DNA of 64,000 nucleotides from Nocardioides rubriscoriae (GTDB lineage Bacteria; Actinomycetota; Actinomycetes; Propionibacteriales; Nocardioidaceae): contig NZ_VIYJ01000001.1 of assembly GCF_008087085.1 (NCBI RefSeq), forward strand, positions 186,001-250,000, written 5' to 3'. Below the pieces are notes generated by a model that saw only the letters and a program-made list of their open reading frames with translations, did not search any database and was not told the origin of the DNA. Numbering within the stretch: position 1 is the stretch's first letter; the number at the start of each line of letters is the position of its first letter. Of this stretch, positions 52,000 through 62,238 are shown in pieces. Both the position numbers and the translations under genes were made by a program.

Positions 52000-53691
52000 C
52001 TACTGGAGCCCGCCGAAGCCGCCGGAGCTGAACTGCTGGCGCGCCAGGTACTTGTCGACGTCGGCCGCGTCGCCACCGACGAGTCCGAGGAAGTCCTCCT
52101 TGTCGGAGCACTTGTCGAGCCCGGTCTGCCAGGAGATCCGCCCCGCCTTGACCAGCCGGGCCAGGTCCTGGTTGAGAGTCTGCATGCCGAACTTGGCTCC
52201 GGCCTGCAGGGTGCCGGGGATCTGGGCGAGCTTGTCCTCACGGATCTGGGCGCGGATGGCGGGGGTGGCCATCATGATCTCGACCGCGGCCTGGCGCCCC
52301 TTGCCGTCGCTGGTCCGGCACAGCGTCTGGCACACGACACCCTGCAGGGTGCCGGCCAGCTGGGTGCGCACCTGCTGCTGCTGCTCGGGCGGGAAGACGT
52401 CGATGACGCGGGTGATGGTCTCGGCCGCGGACTGGGTGTGCAGGGTGCCGAAGACGAGGTGGCCGGTCTCGGCGGCGGTGAGCGCGACCGAGATGGTCTC
52501 CAGGTCGCGCATCTCGCCGACCAGGATGATGTCGGGGTCCTGGCGCAGCACGTGCTTGAGCGCGTCCTGGAAGGAGTGGGTGTCGTCGCCGACCTCGCGC
52601 TGGTTGACGATGCAGCCCTGGTGCTGGTGGAGGAACTCGACCGGGTCCTCGATGGTCATGATGTGGCCCGACCGCGTGCGGTTGGCTTTGTCGATGACGG
52701 CGGCCAGGGTGGTCGACTTGCCGGAGCCGGTCGGCCCGGTGACGAGTACGAGGCCCCGCTCAAGCTGGGAGAAGTCACCGATGATGGTCGGGAGGTTGAG
52801 CTCCTCGAGGGACTTGATCTCCCAGGGGATCGTCCGCATGACGGCACCCACGCTGTTGCGCTGCTTCAGCACGTTGACACGGAAGCGGGCCTGGCCCGGG
52901 ACCGTGTAGGCGAAGTCGAGCTCCCACCGCTCCTCGAAGGTCTTCTGGTGCTTGCTGGTCATCACGCCGAACATGGCGGTCTGGATCTGCTCGCCGGTCA
53001 ACGGCTCGTAGCCGGGCACCCGCTGCATCTCGCCGCGGACGCGGATCGTGGGCGGCGCGCCGGCCGACAGGTGCAGGTCGGAGCCGCCGGCCTCGACCAT
53101 GAAGACCAGGATGTCGTCGAGCACGATGGGCTGCGCGGTCTCCTCGGCGGCCTCGACGGCCTGGACACCGGGCGTGGCGGCGCCGGGGGCCAGCACCGGC
53201 GCCCCCGACGGGGTGGCCGGCCGGGAGGGCTCCGGCGCCAGCCCGAGCGTGGGCGCGGCGACGGGCGCCGGCGCTGCGGCCGGCTCGACGGGGACGGCGC
53301 GCATCGCCGGGACCGGGGCGAGCCCGGGCGTCGCGTGCGCCGCGGGTGCGTACGACGGGACGGGGTCGACGGCCGGCGCGACCGCGGCGACCGGCGCGAC
53401 CGGTGCGACCGGTGCGGCCACGGGCAGGCCACCACCCTGCGGCGGCGCCACGACGTCGTCACGGATCGCGCGGCGGCCGACCGGGCTGACGGGCAGGACC
53501 GGCGCCATCGGGGCCAGCGGCACGACCGGCGCCGAGGGGACCACCGGCTCACCGGAGGCCACCGGCACCACCGGTGCCACGGGAGCGACGGGCAGACCGG
53601 TGGGCGGTGCGACCGGCAGGCCACCCGCTCCCGGGGCGGTCGGGAGTCCCCCGGACGGGGCGACGGGGGTGTCGTCGTACGGATCGGTCAT
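52000..53691 (-). CDS. pilT: type IV pilus retraction ATPase PilT (copy 1, with long Pro/Val/Ala-rich N-terminal tail)
   Basis: The 563-residue protein has a PilT core at about residues 188-540. It includes DLHLSAGAPPTIRVRGEM, Walker A GPTGSGKS at 319-326, EDPVEF, the Asp/Glu-box QDPDIILVGEMRD and the His-box HLVFGTLHTQSA. The AIRAQIREDK (AIRNLIRE-type) motif is near 505. The first about 185 residues are low complexity, built of units such as VAPVAPV and VPVASG. Normal PilT has about 350 residues. It drives retraction; the tail may be a flexible tether or binding arm. Two PilT genes flank pilB. Confidence 0.93.
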   Translation of the reverse strand: MTDPYDDTPVAPSGGLPTAPGAGGLPVAPPTGLPVAPVAPVVPVASGEPVVPSAPVVPLAPMAPVLPVSPVGRRAIRDDVVAPPQGGGLPVAAPVAPVAPVAAVAPAVDPVPSYAPAAHATPGLAPVPAMRAVPVEPAAAPAPVAAPTLGLAPEPSRPATPSGAPVLAPGAATPGVQAVEAAEETAQPIVLDDILVFMVEAGGSDLHLSAGAPPTIRVRGEMQRVPGYEPLTGEQIQTAMFGVMTSKHQKTFEERWELDFAYTVPGQARFRVNVLKQRNSVGAVMRTIPWEIKSLEELNLPTIIGDFSQLERGLVLVTGPTGSGKSTTLAAVIDKANRTRSGHIMTIEDPVEFLHQHQGCIVNQREVGDDTHSFQDALKHVLRQDPDIILVGEMRDLETISVALTAAETGHLVFGTLHTQSAAETITRVIDVFPPEQQQQVRTQLAGTLQGVVCQTLCRTSDGKGRQAAVEIMMATPAIRAQIREDKLAQIPGTLQAGAKFGMQTLNQDLARLVKAGRISWQTGLDKCSDKEDFLGLVGGDAADVDKYLARQQFSSGGFGGLQ

Positions 53692-53779
53692 GTCGGAGCC
53701 TCTCGAGGGATTGCTTCGGAAGGGTTCTCGGTCGACCCGGGCCCTCCCTTGACGCGAGCGGTGTCGCGAAGGACGTGGG

Positions 53780-55510
<1,731 letters not shown>

Positions 55511-55636
55511 GGTGGTTGTTCTCCGCGCGTCGGGACAGGGTGGGAGGTCTCGTCCTAGGTCCTATCGGCCACCCAGGGGGCTGACACGAGGGATCCGGGG
55601 CGCCAATTAACGGCACCGGCCCCGGCACCGGCCCGG

Positions 55637-56746
55637 TCAGGCCGCGTCGACGACCTGCGGGCTCATCCCGGCCCGCTTGAGCTGCACGCTCAGGTCGTGG
55701 GGGTTGGTCGAGGCCGCCTTGGCGTCGGCCACGGTGACCTGCCCGGACATAGCGAGGTCGACCAGGTGCTGGTCGAACGTCTGCATCCCGTGGTGGCGCC
55801 CCTCGGCGACGATGTCGAGGATGTCGTGGGTCTTCTCGGGGTCGGCGATGGCCTCGGCGATCCGGGAGGTGTTGACCAGGACCTCCATCACGCACACGCG
55901 CCCGGTCCCGTCGGCCTTGGGCACCAGGCGCTGGCAGATGATGCCCTTGAGCGAGGCGGCCAGGGCCAGCCGGATCTGCTTCTGCTCGCTCGGCGGGAAG
56001 AAGTCGATGATCCGGTTGACGGTCTCCGCCGCGTCCGTGGTGTGCAGCGTCGACATCACGAAGTGCCCCGTCTCGGCGGCGGAGGCCGCGGCGCGCACGG
56101 TCTCGACGTCGCGCATCTCGCCGATGAGGATCACGTCGGGGTCCTGGCGCATGGCGGCGCGCAGCGCCACCGAGAAGTCCGTGGTGTCCAGGCGCAGCTC
56201 GCGCTGGCTGATCGAGGCGACCTTGTCGGCGTGCAGGATCTCGATGGGGTCCTCGATGGTCAGGACGTGGACGGGCTTGGTGCTGTTGATCAGGTCGACC
56301 ATGCCGCCGAGGGTGGTGGTCTTGCCCGAGCCCGTCGGGCCGGTCACCAGGACCAGCCCACGGCCGTGGAGGGCCAGGTCGCTGATCACGCTGGGTACGC
56401 CGAGCTCGGCCAGGGTCAGCGGGGTGTCGGCGACGCGCCGGCAGACCAGGGCGGCGGTGCCGCGCGCGCGGAAGGCGTTGGCCCGGAACCGGCCGAGGCC
56501 GTGCAACGAGATGGAGTAGTCGGCCTCGTTGGTGTCGGCGAACTTGCGACGGGTCTCGGCGTCCATCGTCTCGGTGATCCACTCCTCGGCCTGCTGCGGC
56601 GTCAGGGGGGCGTGGTCGAGCGGGGTCAGCACGCCGGAGATCCGGATCTTGGGCGGGGAGGCCACCTTGAGGTGCAGGTCGGAGCCCTTGTGGTCGACGA
56701 GGGCCTGGAAGAAGGGCGTCAGCCGGAGGGGGGTCTGCGTGGTCAT
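55637..56746 (-). CDS. pilT: type IV pilus retraction ATPase PilT (copy 2)
   Basis: The 369-residue ATPase is of standard PilT length. It has SDLHLKVASPPKIRISGVL near 22, Walker A GPTGSGKT at 136-143, EDPIEI, the Walker B region RQDPDVILIGEMRD and HFVMSTLHTTDAAETVNRI. Its C-terminal part has VLVNTSRIAEAI in place of the AIRxxIRE-type motif. The ATG at 56746 is chosen because the PilT domain starts there. It heads the block pilT2-pilB-pilT1-pilC and is divergent from pilM across 278 bases without a gene. PilT2 or PilU-like roles (auxiliary retraction) are possible. Confidence 0.93.
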   Translation of the reverse strand: MTTQTPLRLTPFFQALVDHKGSDLHLKVASPPKIRISGVLTPLDHAPLTPQQAEEWITETMDAETRRKFADTNEADYSISLHGLGRFRANAFRARGTAALVCRRVADTPLTLAELGVPSVISDLALHGRGLVLVTGPTGSGKTTTLGGMVDLINSTKPVHVLTIEDPIEILHADKVASISQRELRLDTTDFSVALRAAMRQDPDVILIGEMRDVETVRAAASAAETGHFVMSTLHTTDAAETVNRIIDFFPPSEQKQIRLALAASLKGIICQRLVPKADGTGRVCVMEVLVNTSRIAEAIADPEKTHDILDIVAEGRHHGMQTFDQHLVDLAMSGQVTVADAKAASTNPHDLSVQLKRAGMSPQVVDAA

Positions 56747-57024
56747 CGACGTCCTTCGGACGGGAGGGGCACCAGCCGGTCCGGCGCGCGGACCAGCCGG
56801 CCCGGGACGGGTGGCACCTAGACCATCGGCAGCACGAGGGGCTGCCTCAAGGCCCGTCGTGGTTCGCCGGGGTTCGTCGAGGACGACGTCGCGAATTCCG
56901 TCCTGGCGGTCAAGGCAGGGGCACCGCACCCCGATAACTGCTCCAGAAGGCCCCGTCCCCTGTGCGGACGAGGCGACACAAGAGGCCCGGCCCGCACCGG
57001 GACTCACCGACTCAAGGGGTACGA

Positions 57025-58152
57025 GTGGGACGCACGATGGTCAGTCTGGACCTCGGTGGCTCCGGGGTCCGCGCCGTCCAGTTCACCCTGGGCAAGAAGG
57101 GTCCCTCCATCGAGAAGATGGCGGTCGCACCGCTGCCCGCCGGCGCGATCGTCGCCGGCGAGGTCCGTGACGCGGGCGCCGTCAGCGCCGCCCTCAAGGA
57201 GCTGTGGTCGAAGGAGAAGCTGAAGTCGAAGAAGGTCGTCTTCTCCCTGGCCAACAGCCACGTCCTGGTGCGCCAGATGGACCTGGAGTGGCTCGCGCCC
57301 GACGACTTCCGCAAGTCGTTGAAGTACCAGGCGGCGGAGTACATCCCGATGGACATCGACGAGGTCACCGTCGACTACCACGCGCTGCGCGACTTCGAGT
57401 CTGTCGACCCGGTGAGCGGCCAGACGCGGCGGTTGCTGCAGATCCTGCTGGTCGTGGCCTCCAACGAGACCCTCGACGGCTTCCTCACCGCGCTCGGTGG
57501 CGCCGGTCTGCGACCGGTGCGCGCCGAGATCAGCCCCTTCTCGCTGGTGCGTGCCACCAACCCGGCGCCCCGCCAGGACTCGACCGTCGAGGTGCTCCTC
57601 GACCTCGGTGCCCACGTCGCCAACCTCGTCATCCACGAGGGCGGCCAGCCGCGCTACGTGCGGATCATGACCGGGCAGGGCGGCGACGTGCTGACCCAGC
57701 TGCTGCGCGACCGCTTCGAGTGGTCCCACGACGAGGCCGAGCAGACCAAGATCGCCCTCGGGATGCCGACCTCGCAGCCCGCGGGAGCCGCGATGGGGGT
57801 CTCCAGCACCGTCTTCGGCGGCGTGGCGACCGCCGCGGTCACCACCGACGAGCACCCCGCGCAGACGGTGATCAACGAGTCGGTCTCCCGCCTCATCGGC
57901 GAGGTACGTCAGACCGTCGACTTCTTCATGACCAGCGGCCACGACGTCAGCCCGCTGTCGCGGGTCGTGCTGACCGGCGGCGGCGGCAACCTGGGCGGGT
58001 TCGCCCAGCGACTGTCGTCCGAGCTGCGCGTGCCCGTCGAGCACGGGAACCCCCTGGACCACCTCTCGATCGGCAGGCGGGTGAAGCTCCCCGACGGAGT
58101 CACCCCGCAGGAGATGTCGATCGCTCTCGGCCTCGCGATGGGAACCAGCTGA
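57025..58152 (+). CDS. pilM: type IV pilus assembly protein PilM
   Basis: The 375-residue actin-like protein has an N-terminal VSLDLGGSGVRAVQF (phosphate 1 type), KVVFSLANSHVLVRQMDLEWL, the EYIPMDIDEVTVDYHAL region, and LLDLGAHVANLVIHEGG (phosphate 2). VVLTGGGGNLGGF gives the adenosine motif. PilM is cytoplasmic, binds ATP, and recruits PilN to couple the machine. I prefer the GTG at 57025 with AAGGGG upstream; an ATG lies four codons later. One base separates the stop from the pilN ATG. Confidence 0.95.
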   Translation: MGRTMVSLDLGGSGVRAVQFTLGKKGPSIEKMAVAPLPAGAIVAGEVRDAGAVSAALKELWSKEKLKSKKVVFSLANSHVLVRQMDLEWLAPDDFRKSLKYQAAEYIPMDIDEVTVDYHALRDFESVDPVSGQTRRLLQILLVVASNETLDGFLTALGGAGLRPVRAEISPFSLVRATNPAPRQDSTVEVLLDLGAHVANLVIHEGGQPRYVRIMTGQGGDVLTQLLRDRFEWSHDEAEQTKIALGMPTSQPAGAAMGVSSTVFGGVATAAVTTDEHPAQTVINESVSRLIGEVRQTVDFFMTSGHDVSPLSRVVLTGGGGNLGGFAQRLSSELRVPVEHGNPLDHLSIGRRVKLPDGVTPQEMSIALGLAMGTS

Positions 58153-58153
58153 C

Positions 58154-59011
58154 ATGGCGATCATGACCAAGACGGACACCAAGGCCGCCAAGGGCCGGCG
58201 CGCTGCCGACCCCGAGGCCGCCGGCCCCGGCAAGGAGAAGCGCGCGGCCAAGGGCGGACGCAAGGGCGCCGGGCGCGACAAGGCCGCCGCCGAGTCGTTC
58301 GTGCCGTCGCTCCCGAGCATCAACGTGCTGCCGCCCGCCGTGATGGAGCGCGAACGCGTCGAGCGGCTGCGGCGTACCTTCGCCGTCGCCGCTGTCGGCG
58401 CGGTCGCCGCCGTCGGCGCCGGCTTCGTGCTCCAGGCCGGGGCCATCTCCTCGGCCAACGCCGAGCTGGACGCCGAGAGCGCCAAGACGTCGCAGCTGTC
58501 CGCGCAGGCGGCCGCCCTGGCTCCGGTGAAGACCTACTACGTCACGGTCGAGGCCAACGAGGCGACGATCCAGCAGACGATGTCGCGCGAGGTCCTGCTC
58601 TCCGACGTCGTCGACCGCCTGTACGCCACAGCCCCGCCGACCGTCGACCTCGGCACGGTCTCGATCGCCGTCGACACCACGCCCGTGCTGCCCGACGCAG
58701 CCGCAGCACCGCTGGACCCGGCGGCGGCGACCACCGGCGCCTGCCCCTCCCCCGACCCCTACGTCGCCCCCGGCGAGTCGGCGGGCTGCGTGACCATCAC
58801 CGGCACCGCCGCCTCGCGCGCCGCCCTGGGTGACTGGGAGACGCAGCTGTCCCGGACCGACCTGTTCGACAACCTCTTCATCTCCAGCTCGGCGGCCGCC
58901 GCCGAGGCGGGGCCGAACGCGATCACCTTCTCCGCCTCGGTCTCGGTGACCGGTGCGGCCTACGTCAACCGGTACGCCGACCCGGCGTTCGTCGAGGGCA
59001 GGACCCGATGA
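58154..59011 (+). CDS. pilN: type IV pilus assembly protein PilN
   Basis: The 285-residue protein has a charged cytosolic N-terminus of about 50 residues (Lys/Arg/Ala-rich). The PilM-binding-type motif SINVLPPAVMERERV is near 56 (INLLP in other PilN), the single membrane helix is at about 75-95, a coiled coil follows at 97-120, and the C-terminal part is a ferredoxin-like domain. It bridges PilM and PilO. The cytosolic extension before INVLPP is longer than usual. Its end overlaps pilO by four bases. Confidence 0.9.
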   Translation: MAIMTKTDTKAAKGRRAADPEAAGPGKEKRAAKGGRKGAGRDKAAAESFVPSLPSINVLPPAVMERERVERLRRTFAVAAVGAVAAVGAGFVLQAGAISSANAELDAESAKTSQLSAQAAALAPVKTYYVTVEANEATIQQTMSREVLLSDVVDRLYATAPPTVDLGTVSIAVDTTPVLPDAAAAPLDPAAATTGACPSPDPYVAPGESAGCVTITGTAASRAALGDWETQLSRTDLFDNLFISSSAAAAEAGPNAITFSASVSVTGAAYVNRYADPAFVEGRTR

Positions 59012-59697
59012 AGAACCTCAACAAGCTCGCCCTGACCAAGCTCGTCGGTGGGGCCGTCGTCCTGCTGATCCTGGTGGTCGGCTACCTGCTGGTCCTGTCG
59101 CCGCGGATGAGCAAGGTCGACGAGATCAAGGCCCAGACCGAGTCGACGGCCCAGAACAACCAGGCCGTCGCCACCACCATCGCCGACCTCGAGGACAAGA
59201 AGGCCGGCCTCGACGCCCAGCGTCGCATCGCCAAGGCCCTGGCCCGCCGATTCCCGACCACGGCCGTGCAGGCCGACATGTTCGCCGACATCCGCGACGC
59301 GGCCGCCCAAGCCGGCATCAAGGACGAGAACGTCACCGCGCTGACCCCGACGGTCCCGGTGACCGCGGACTCCCTGGCGGCCAACGGCGGCGCGACCCTG
59401 CCCCAGGCCGGCGTTCCTGCAGGTACCGGTATGGCGACTTCGCAGGTCTCGGCCACGGTGACGGGCACCCGTCAGCAGCTGCAGACCTTCCTGGCGGCCA
59501 TGGAGGGGCAGTCGCGCTCCTACCTGTTCGACACCGCCGGGCTGAGCCCAGCGGGTGAGACCGACGGCGCCCCCAGCAGCAACTACACGCTGGCGCTGAC
59601 GGGCTCGATGTTCCTGCTGCCCGCGGTGGTCGACCCGGACGCCCCGCCGCCCGCGGCGACCACCGAGGCTCCGGCCGACACCACGACGGCGCCGTAG
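59008..59697 (+). CDS. pilO: type IV pilus assembly protein PilO
   Basis: The 229-residue protein has a short cytosolic N-terminus, a membrane helix at about 11-31 (LVGGAVVLLILVVGYLLVLSP), and a coiled coil at about 35-75 (MSKVDEIKAQTESTAQNNQ). A ferredoxin-like domain at about 80-205 and a Pro/Ala/Thr tail follow. It dimerises with PilN to form the alignment complex. No PilP or PilQ follows, as expected without an outer membrane. A strong terminator comes right after. Confidence 0.92.
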   Translation: MKNLNKLALTKLVGGAVVLLILVVGYLLVLSPRMSKVDEIKAQTESTAQNNQAVATTIADLEDKKAGLDAQRRIAKALARRFPTTAVQADMFADIRDAAAQAGIKDENVTALTPTVPVTADSLAANGGATLPQAGVPAGTGMATSQVSATVTGTRQQLQTFLAAMEGQSRSYLFDTAGLSPAGETDGAPSSNYTLALTGSMFLLPAVVDPDAPPPAATTEAPADTTTAP

Positions 59698-59719
59698 GCG
59701 TCACCCCTCCCCCGCTGGC

Positions 59720-59748
59720 GGGCCCCACCTCGAGTCGAGGTGGGGCCC
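59720..59748 (+). terminator. hairpin terminator after pilMNO
   Basis: A perfect 14-base stem GGGCCCCACCTCGA with TCGAGGTGGGGCCC lies around one central base, 22 bases past the pilO stop. Confidence 0.75.
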
Positions 59749-59775
59749 GATCTCGTCCGTGGGACCGCACCCCAC

Positions 59776-59816
59776 GGTGGTCGAGGAGGTCGCGCTAGCG
59801 ACCGTCTCGAGACCCA
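59776..59816. repeat. dispersed palindromic intergenic repeat, family C copy 2
   Basis: It runs from GGTGGTCGAGGAGG to CTCGAGACCC, with central GTCGCGCTAGCGAC, a perfect palindrome. It lies between pilO and the HNH gene. Confidence 0.65.
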
Positions 59817-59901
59817 CCCACCGCCACCGACCCCAGAAACCCATCCACAAACGCGTAGCACACACTTTCGAATATGAGCAATCAGGCGTAGAATAAGCGG
59901 C

Positions 59902-61167
59902 ATGAGCACCCGCACCCGGACCCGCAGCAACGACCCGCTGCTCGAGTCCGTGCGCGCGCACCGCGACGCCGAGTCTCGCGAGCAGGTCGCCAAGCTGAAC
60001 GCAGTCCTGGACTGGGCGGCGGTCAACACCGCCGACGAGTCCGAGACCGCCGCACTGCTCGACCCCATGGAGGAACCCGCCCTGCACCTGGGCGGCACCG
60101 GGTGCCCGGTGATCGGCGAGTACGCCGCCCTCGACCTCGCCCTGTCGCTGGGCATGAGCACCGACGGTGGTCTGGCCTACCTCGGCAAGGCGTTGGAGCT
60201 GCGCTACCGGCTGCCACGCCTCTACGCGCGGGTCGTCAGGCTCGAGGTGCCGGTGTGGAAGGCGTTCCGCGTCGCCGAGCACACCACCGACCTCCCTGTT
60301 CTAGGTGCCGGGGAGGTCGATAAGGACATCGCCCCCTTCCTCCACTCTTGTTCCTGGGCCCAGGTCGACCGGGCCGTCGACGCCGCCCGGGCCAAGCACG
60401 ACCCCGACGAAGCCGAACGCCGTAGGAAGAAGGCCGCCGAGCACCGCCACGCCGACGTCCACCTCGGTCACGCCAACACCTCGGGCACCGTCGAGATGAC
60501 CGCGACCCTGGATCTGGCTGACGCGATCGACCTCGAAGCCGCACTCAAGAACGGCGCCCAGGCCTTGGCCGACCTCGGATCGACCGAGTCGTTGGACGTA
60601 CGCCGCTCCCAGGCCCTCGGCGAGATGGGCCGCCAACAGCTCGCCCTGGACCTGCTCACCGGTGAGATCACTACCGGCGGCGGGTCCGGGCGCGGGGTGA
60701 CCCTGTACGCCCACGTCGCTGCCGACGACCCCGACCTGCCGGGCTTCTTGGACAACACCTGGTCCCCGGTGCTGGTCGAGCAGATCCGCGCCTGGTGCCA
60801 GCAGGCCGGCACCAAGGTCACGATCAAGCCGGTCGTCGACCTCGCATCGAACCCGTGCACCGAGGCCTACGAGCCCACCGACGCGATCCGCGAGCTCGTG
60901 CGACTCAGGGACCACACCTGTGTGTTCCCCGGCTGCACCCGGCGCCGTGTCGACCTCGACCACATCGTCCCGTTCTCAGCCGGCGGGCCTACGTCGGCTC
61001 ACAACCTGGCCATGTTGTGCCGACGTCACCACCGCGCCAAGACCCACTCCCGGTGGCGCTACGTGATGCTGCGCCCCGGGCTCTACCACTGGACCAGCCC
61101 CACCGGCGCGACGTTCCTCGTCGACCGCAGGCCCCCGACGCTCCGCCCACCACGCCGACGACCCTGA
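59902..61167 (+). CDS. DUF222 / HNH endonuclease domain protein (13E12-repeat-like)
   Basis: The 421-residue protein has an N-terminal DUF222 region (about residues 10-300, helical). A C-terminal HNH domain follows: CVFPGCTRRRVDLDHIVPFSAGG near 335, then HNLAMLCRRHHRAKTH. The paired Cys bind a structural zinc and the DHI / HH residues form the nuclease site. Families of such genes are dispersed in actinobacterial genomes, including the 13E12 repeats of mycobacteria. Their function is unknown. It is bracketed by two copies of the family C palindromic repeat, which hints at mobility or at repeat insertion near it. Confidence 0.9.
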   Translation: MSTRTRTRSNDPLLESVRAHRDAESREQVAKLNAVLDWAAVNTADESETAALLDPMEEPALHLGGTGCPVIGEYAALDLALSLGMSTDGGLAYLGKALELRYRLPRLYARVVRLEVPVWKAFRVAEHTTDLPVLGAGEVDKDIAPFLHSCSWAQVDRAVDAARAKHDPDEAERRRKKAAEHRHADVHLGHANTSGTVEMTATLDLADAIDLEAALKNGAQALADLGSTESLDVRRSQALGEMGRQQLALDLLTGEITTGGGSGRGVTLYAHVAADDPDLPGFLDNTWSPVLVEQIRAWCQQAGTKVTIKPVVDLASNPCTEAYEPTDAIRELVRLRDHTCVFPGCTRRRVDLDHIVPFSAGGPTSAHNLAMLCRRHHRAKTHSRWRYVMLRPGLYHWTSPTGATFLVDRRPPTLRPPRRRP

Positions 61168-61263
61168 ACGCCCCACCGACCCCGCCCAGCACCACCACGG
61201 CGGGGTCACCGGCACGCCCAGCGGTCCTCACCCCACCGTCCGGTCGAGCAGGCTGCACCACAC

Positions 61264-61304
61264 GGTGGTTGAGGAGGCCGCCCGCGGCTGTCACGAAACC
61301 ACCC
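61264..61304. repeat. dispersed palindromic intergenic repeat, family C copy 3
   Basis: GGTGGTTGAGGAGG is at one end and CACGAAACCACCC at the other, around GCCGCCCGCGGC. It lies in the 176-base gap between the HNH gene and the convergent gene ending at 61344. Confidence 0.65.
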
Positions 61305-61343
61305 AGGCCGCGTCGGTGCCGTGACGGCGTACGACGACTGCGG

Positions 61344-62138
61344 TCAGGCCGAGATGGGCTCGAAGCGCTCGCGCAGTCGGCGGCCCTCGATGGAGCCGAG
61401 GGAGTCGGCCAGGCGGGAGCGGACGGTGGAGACGGCGTCGGCGAAGTCGGCGGAGAGGGACTCGATCGCGTTGGTCGCGTCGACTGCGAAGGCCCAGCGC
61501 AGGTCGACGCTGATCAGCGAGTCGTCGCCGACGGCGGCGGCCGCGTCGAGCAGGTAGGCCTCGAAGGTGGCCCAGTCGGCCTGCCAGGCGTGGGGCAGCG
61601 CGTCGTCGACCCGGCCCTCGCGCACCAGCTCGAGCGCGGTGGCCATGTAGTGACGCGCCTCGAGCGTGCGCTCGGCGCTGGCCTCCGCGACGGTGGCCCC
61701 GCCCAGGCGCTGACGGGCCACCTCGGCGACCTCGGCGGCGGTGGGGGCAGGCAGGCCCTCGAGGTGGTCCAGCGGCGACAGGCGCCGCTCCATCAGGCTC
61801 TGCGCCGCGGGGTCGAACGCGGCCGAGAGCCCGTCGCGCGCCGCGCGGACCGCCTCGACGGCGGTCGTCGCCGCCGGCGGGTGCAAGGCGTAGGTCGCCA
61901 GGGCGCGGGCCACGGTCGTGGCGATGTCGAAGAACTGCTGGTCCGGGGTCGGGGAGGCGATCATCACGCGCTCCCACATGATCGCCTGGACGGTATTGAT
62001 GTCAGCGGCCCACGTGGCGCTCACGGCGCCGAACGCGTTGCCCTCCGCGGCGTAGCGACGGGCCAGCCCGCGATAGCTCGCGATCCGGCTCGTCGTGTCG
62101 GCGTACAGCACCTCGGGCGTGTGGCTGGTGATCGTCAC
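61344..62138 (-). CDS. helical hypothetical protein
   Basis: The 264-residue protein is predicted to be nearly all helical, Ala-rich, with no signal peptide. It has segments such as IASYRGLARRYAAEGNAFGA and RHYMATALELVREGRVDDAL that recall TPR-like helical pairs. I do not recognise the family. It lies 100 bases downstream of the DUF4388 gene on the same strand and could share its transcript. Its position after the pilus locus raises the possibility of a pilus-linked cytoplasmic role, but nothing in the sequence proves that. Confidence 0.5.
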   Translation of the reverse strand: MTITSHTPEVLYADTTSRIASYRGLARRYAAEGNAFGAVSATWAADINTVQAIMWERVMIASPTPDQQFFDIATTVARALATYALHPPAATTAVEAVRAARDGLSAAFDPAAQSLMERRLSPLDHLEGLPAPTAAEVAEVARQRLGGATVAEASAERTLEARHYMATALELVREGRVDDALPHAWQADWATFEAYLLDAAAAVGDDSLISVDLRWAFAVDATNAIESLSADFADAVSTVRSRLADSLGSIEGRRLRERFEPISA

Positions 62139-62238
62139 CGTGGTTGCTTCCTCTGCTCAGGCGGTCTGCGTCCATGAGGTGTATCGGCCCGCGACCTGCG
62201 GCGCCGTAGCCTTCCGACCGACCAACTTGGCCTGGCGG

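Noticed and set aside
56747..57024. Small gene in the 278-base gap between pilT2 and pilM
   Set aside because: No frame with a ribosome binding site or recognisable product; it is treated as the divergent promoter region.
59860..59900. Possible SOS box (TTTCGAATATGAG) before the DUF222/HNH gene
   Set aside because: Only a TCGAA half-site is seen; the second half of the actinobacterial LexA palindrome is missing.
59776..61304. Insertion sequence or composite transposon around the HNH gene
   Set aside because: The flanking repeats have different centres, there is no transposase and no target-site duplication was seen; it is listed only as a question.
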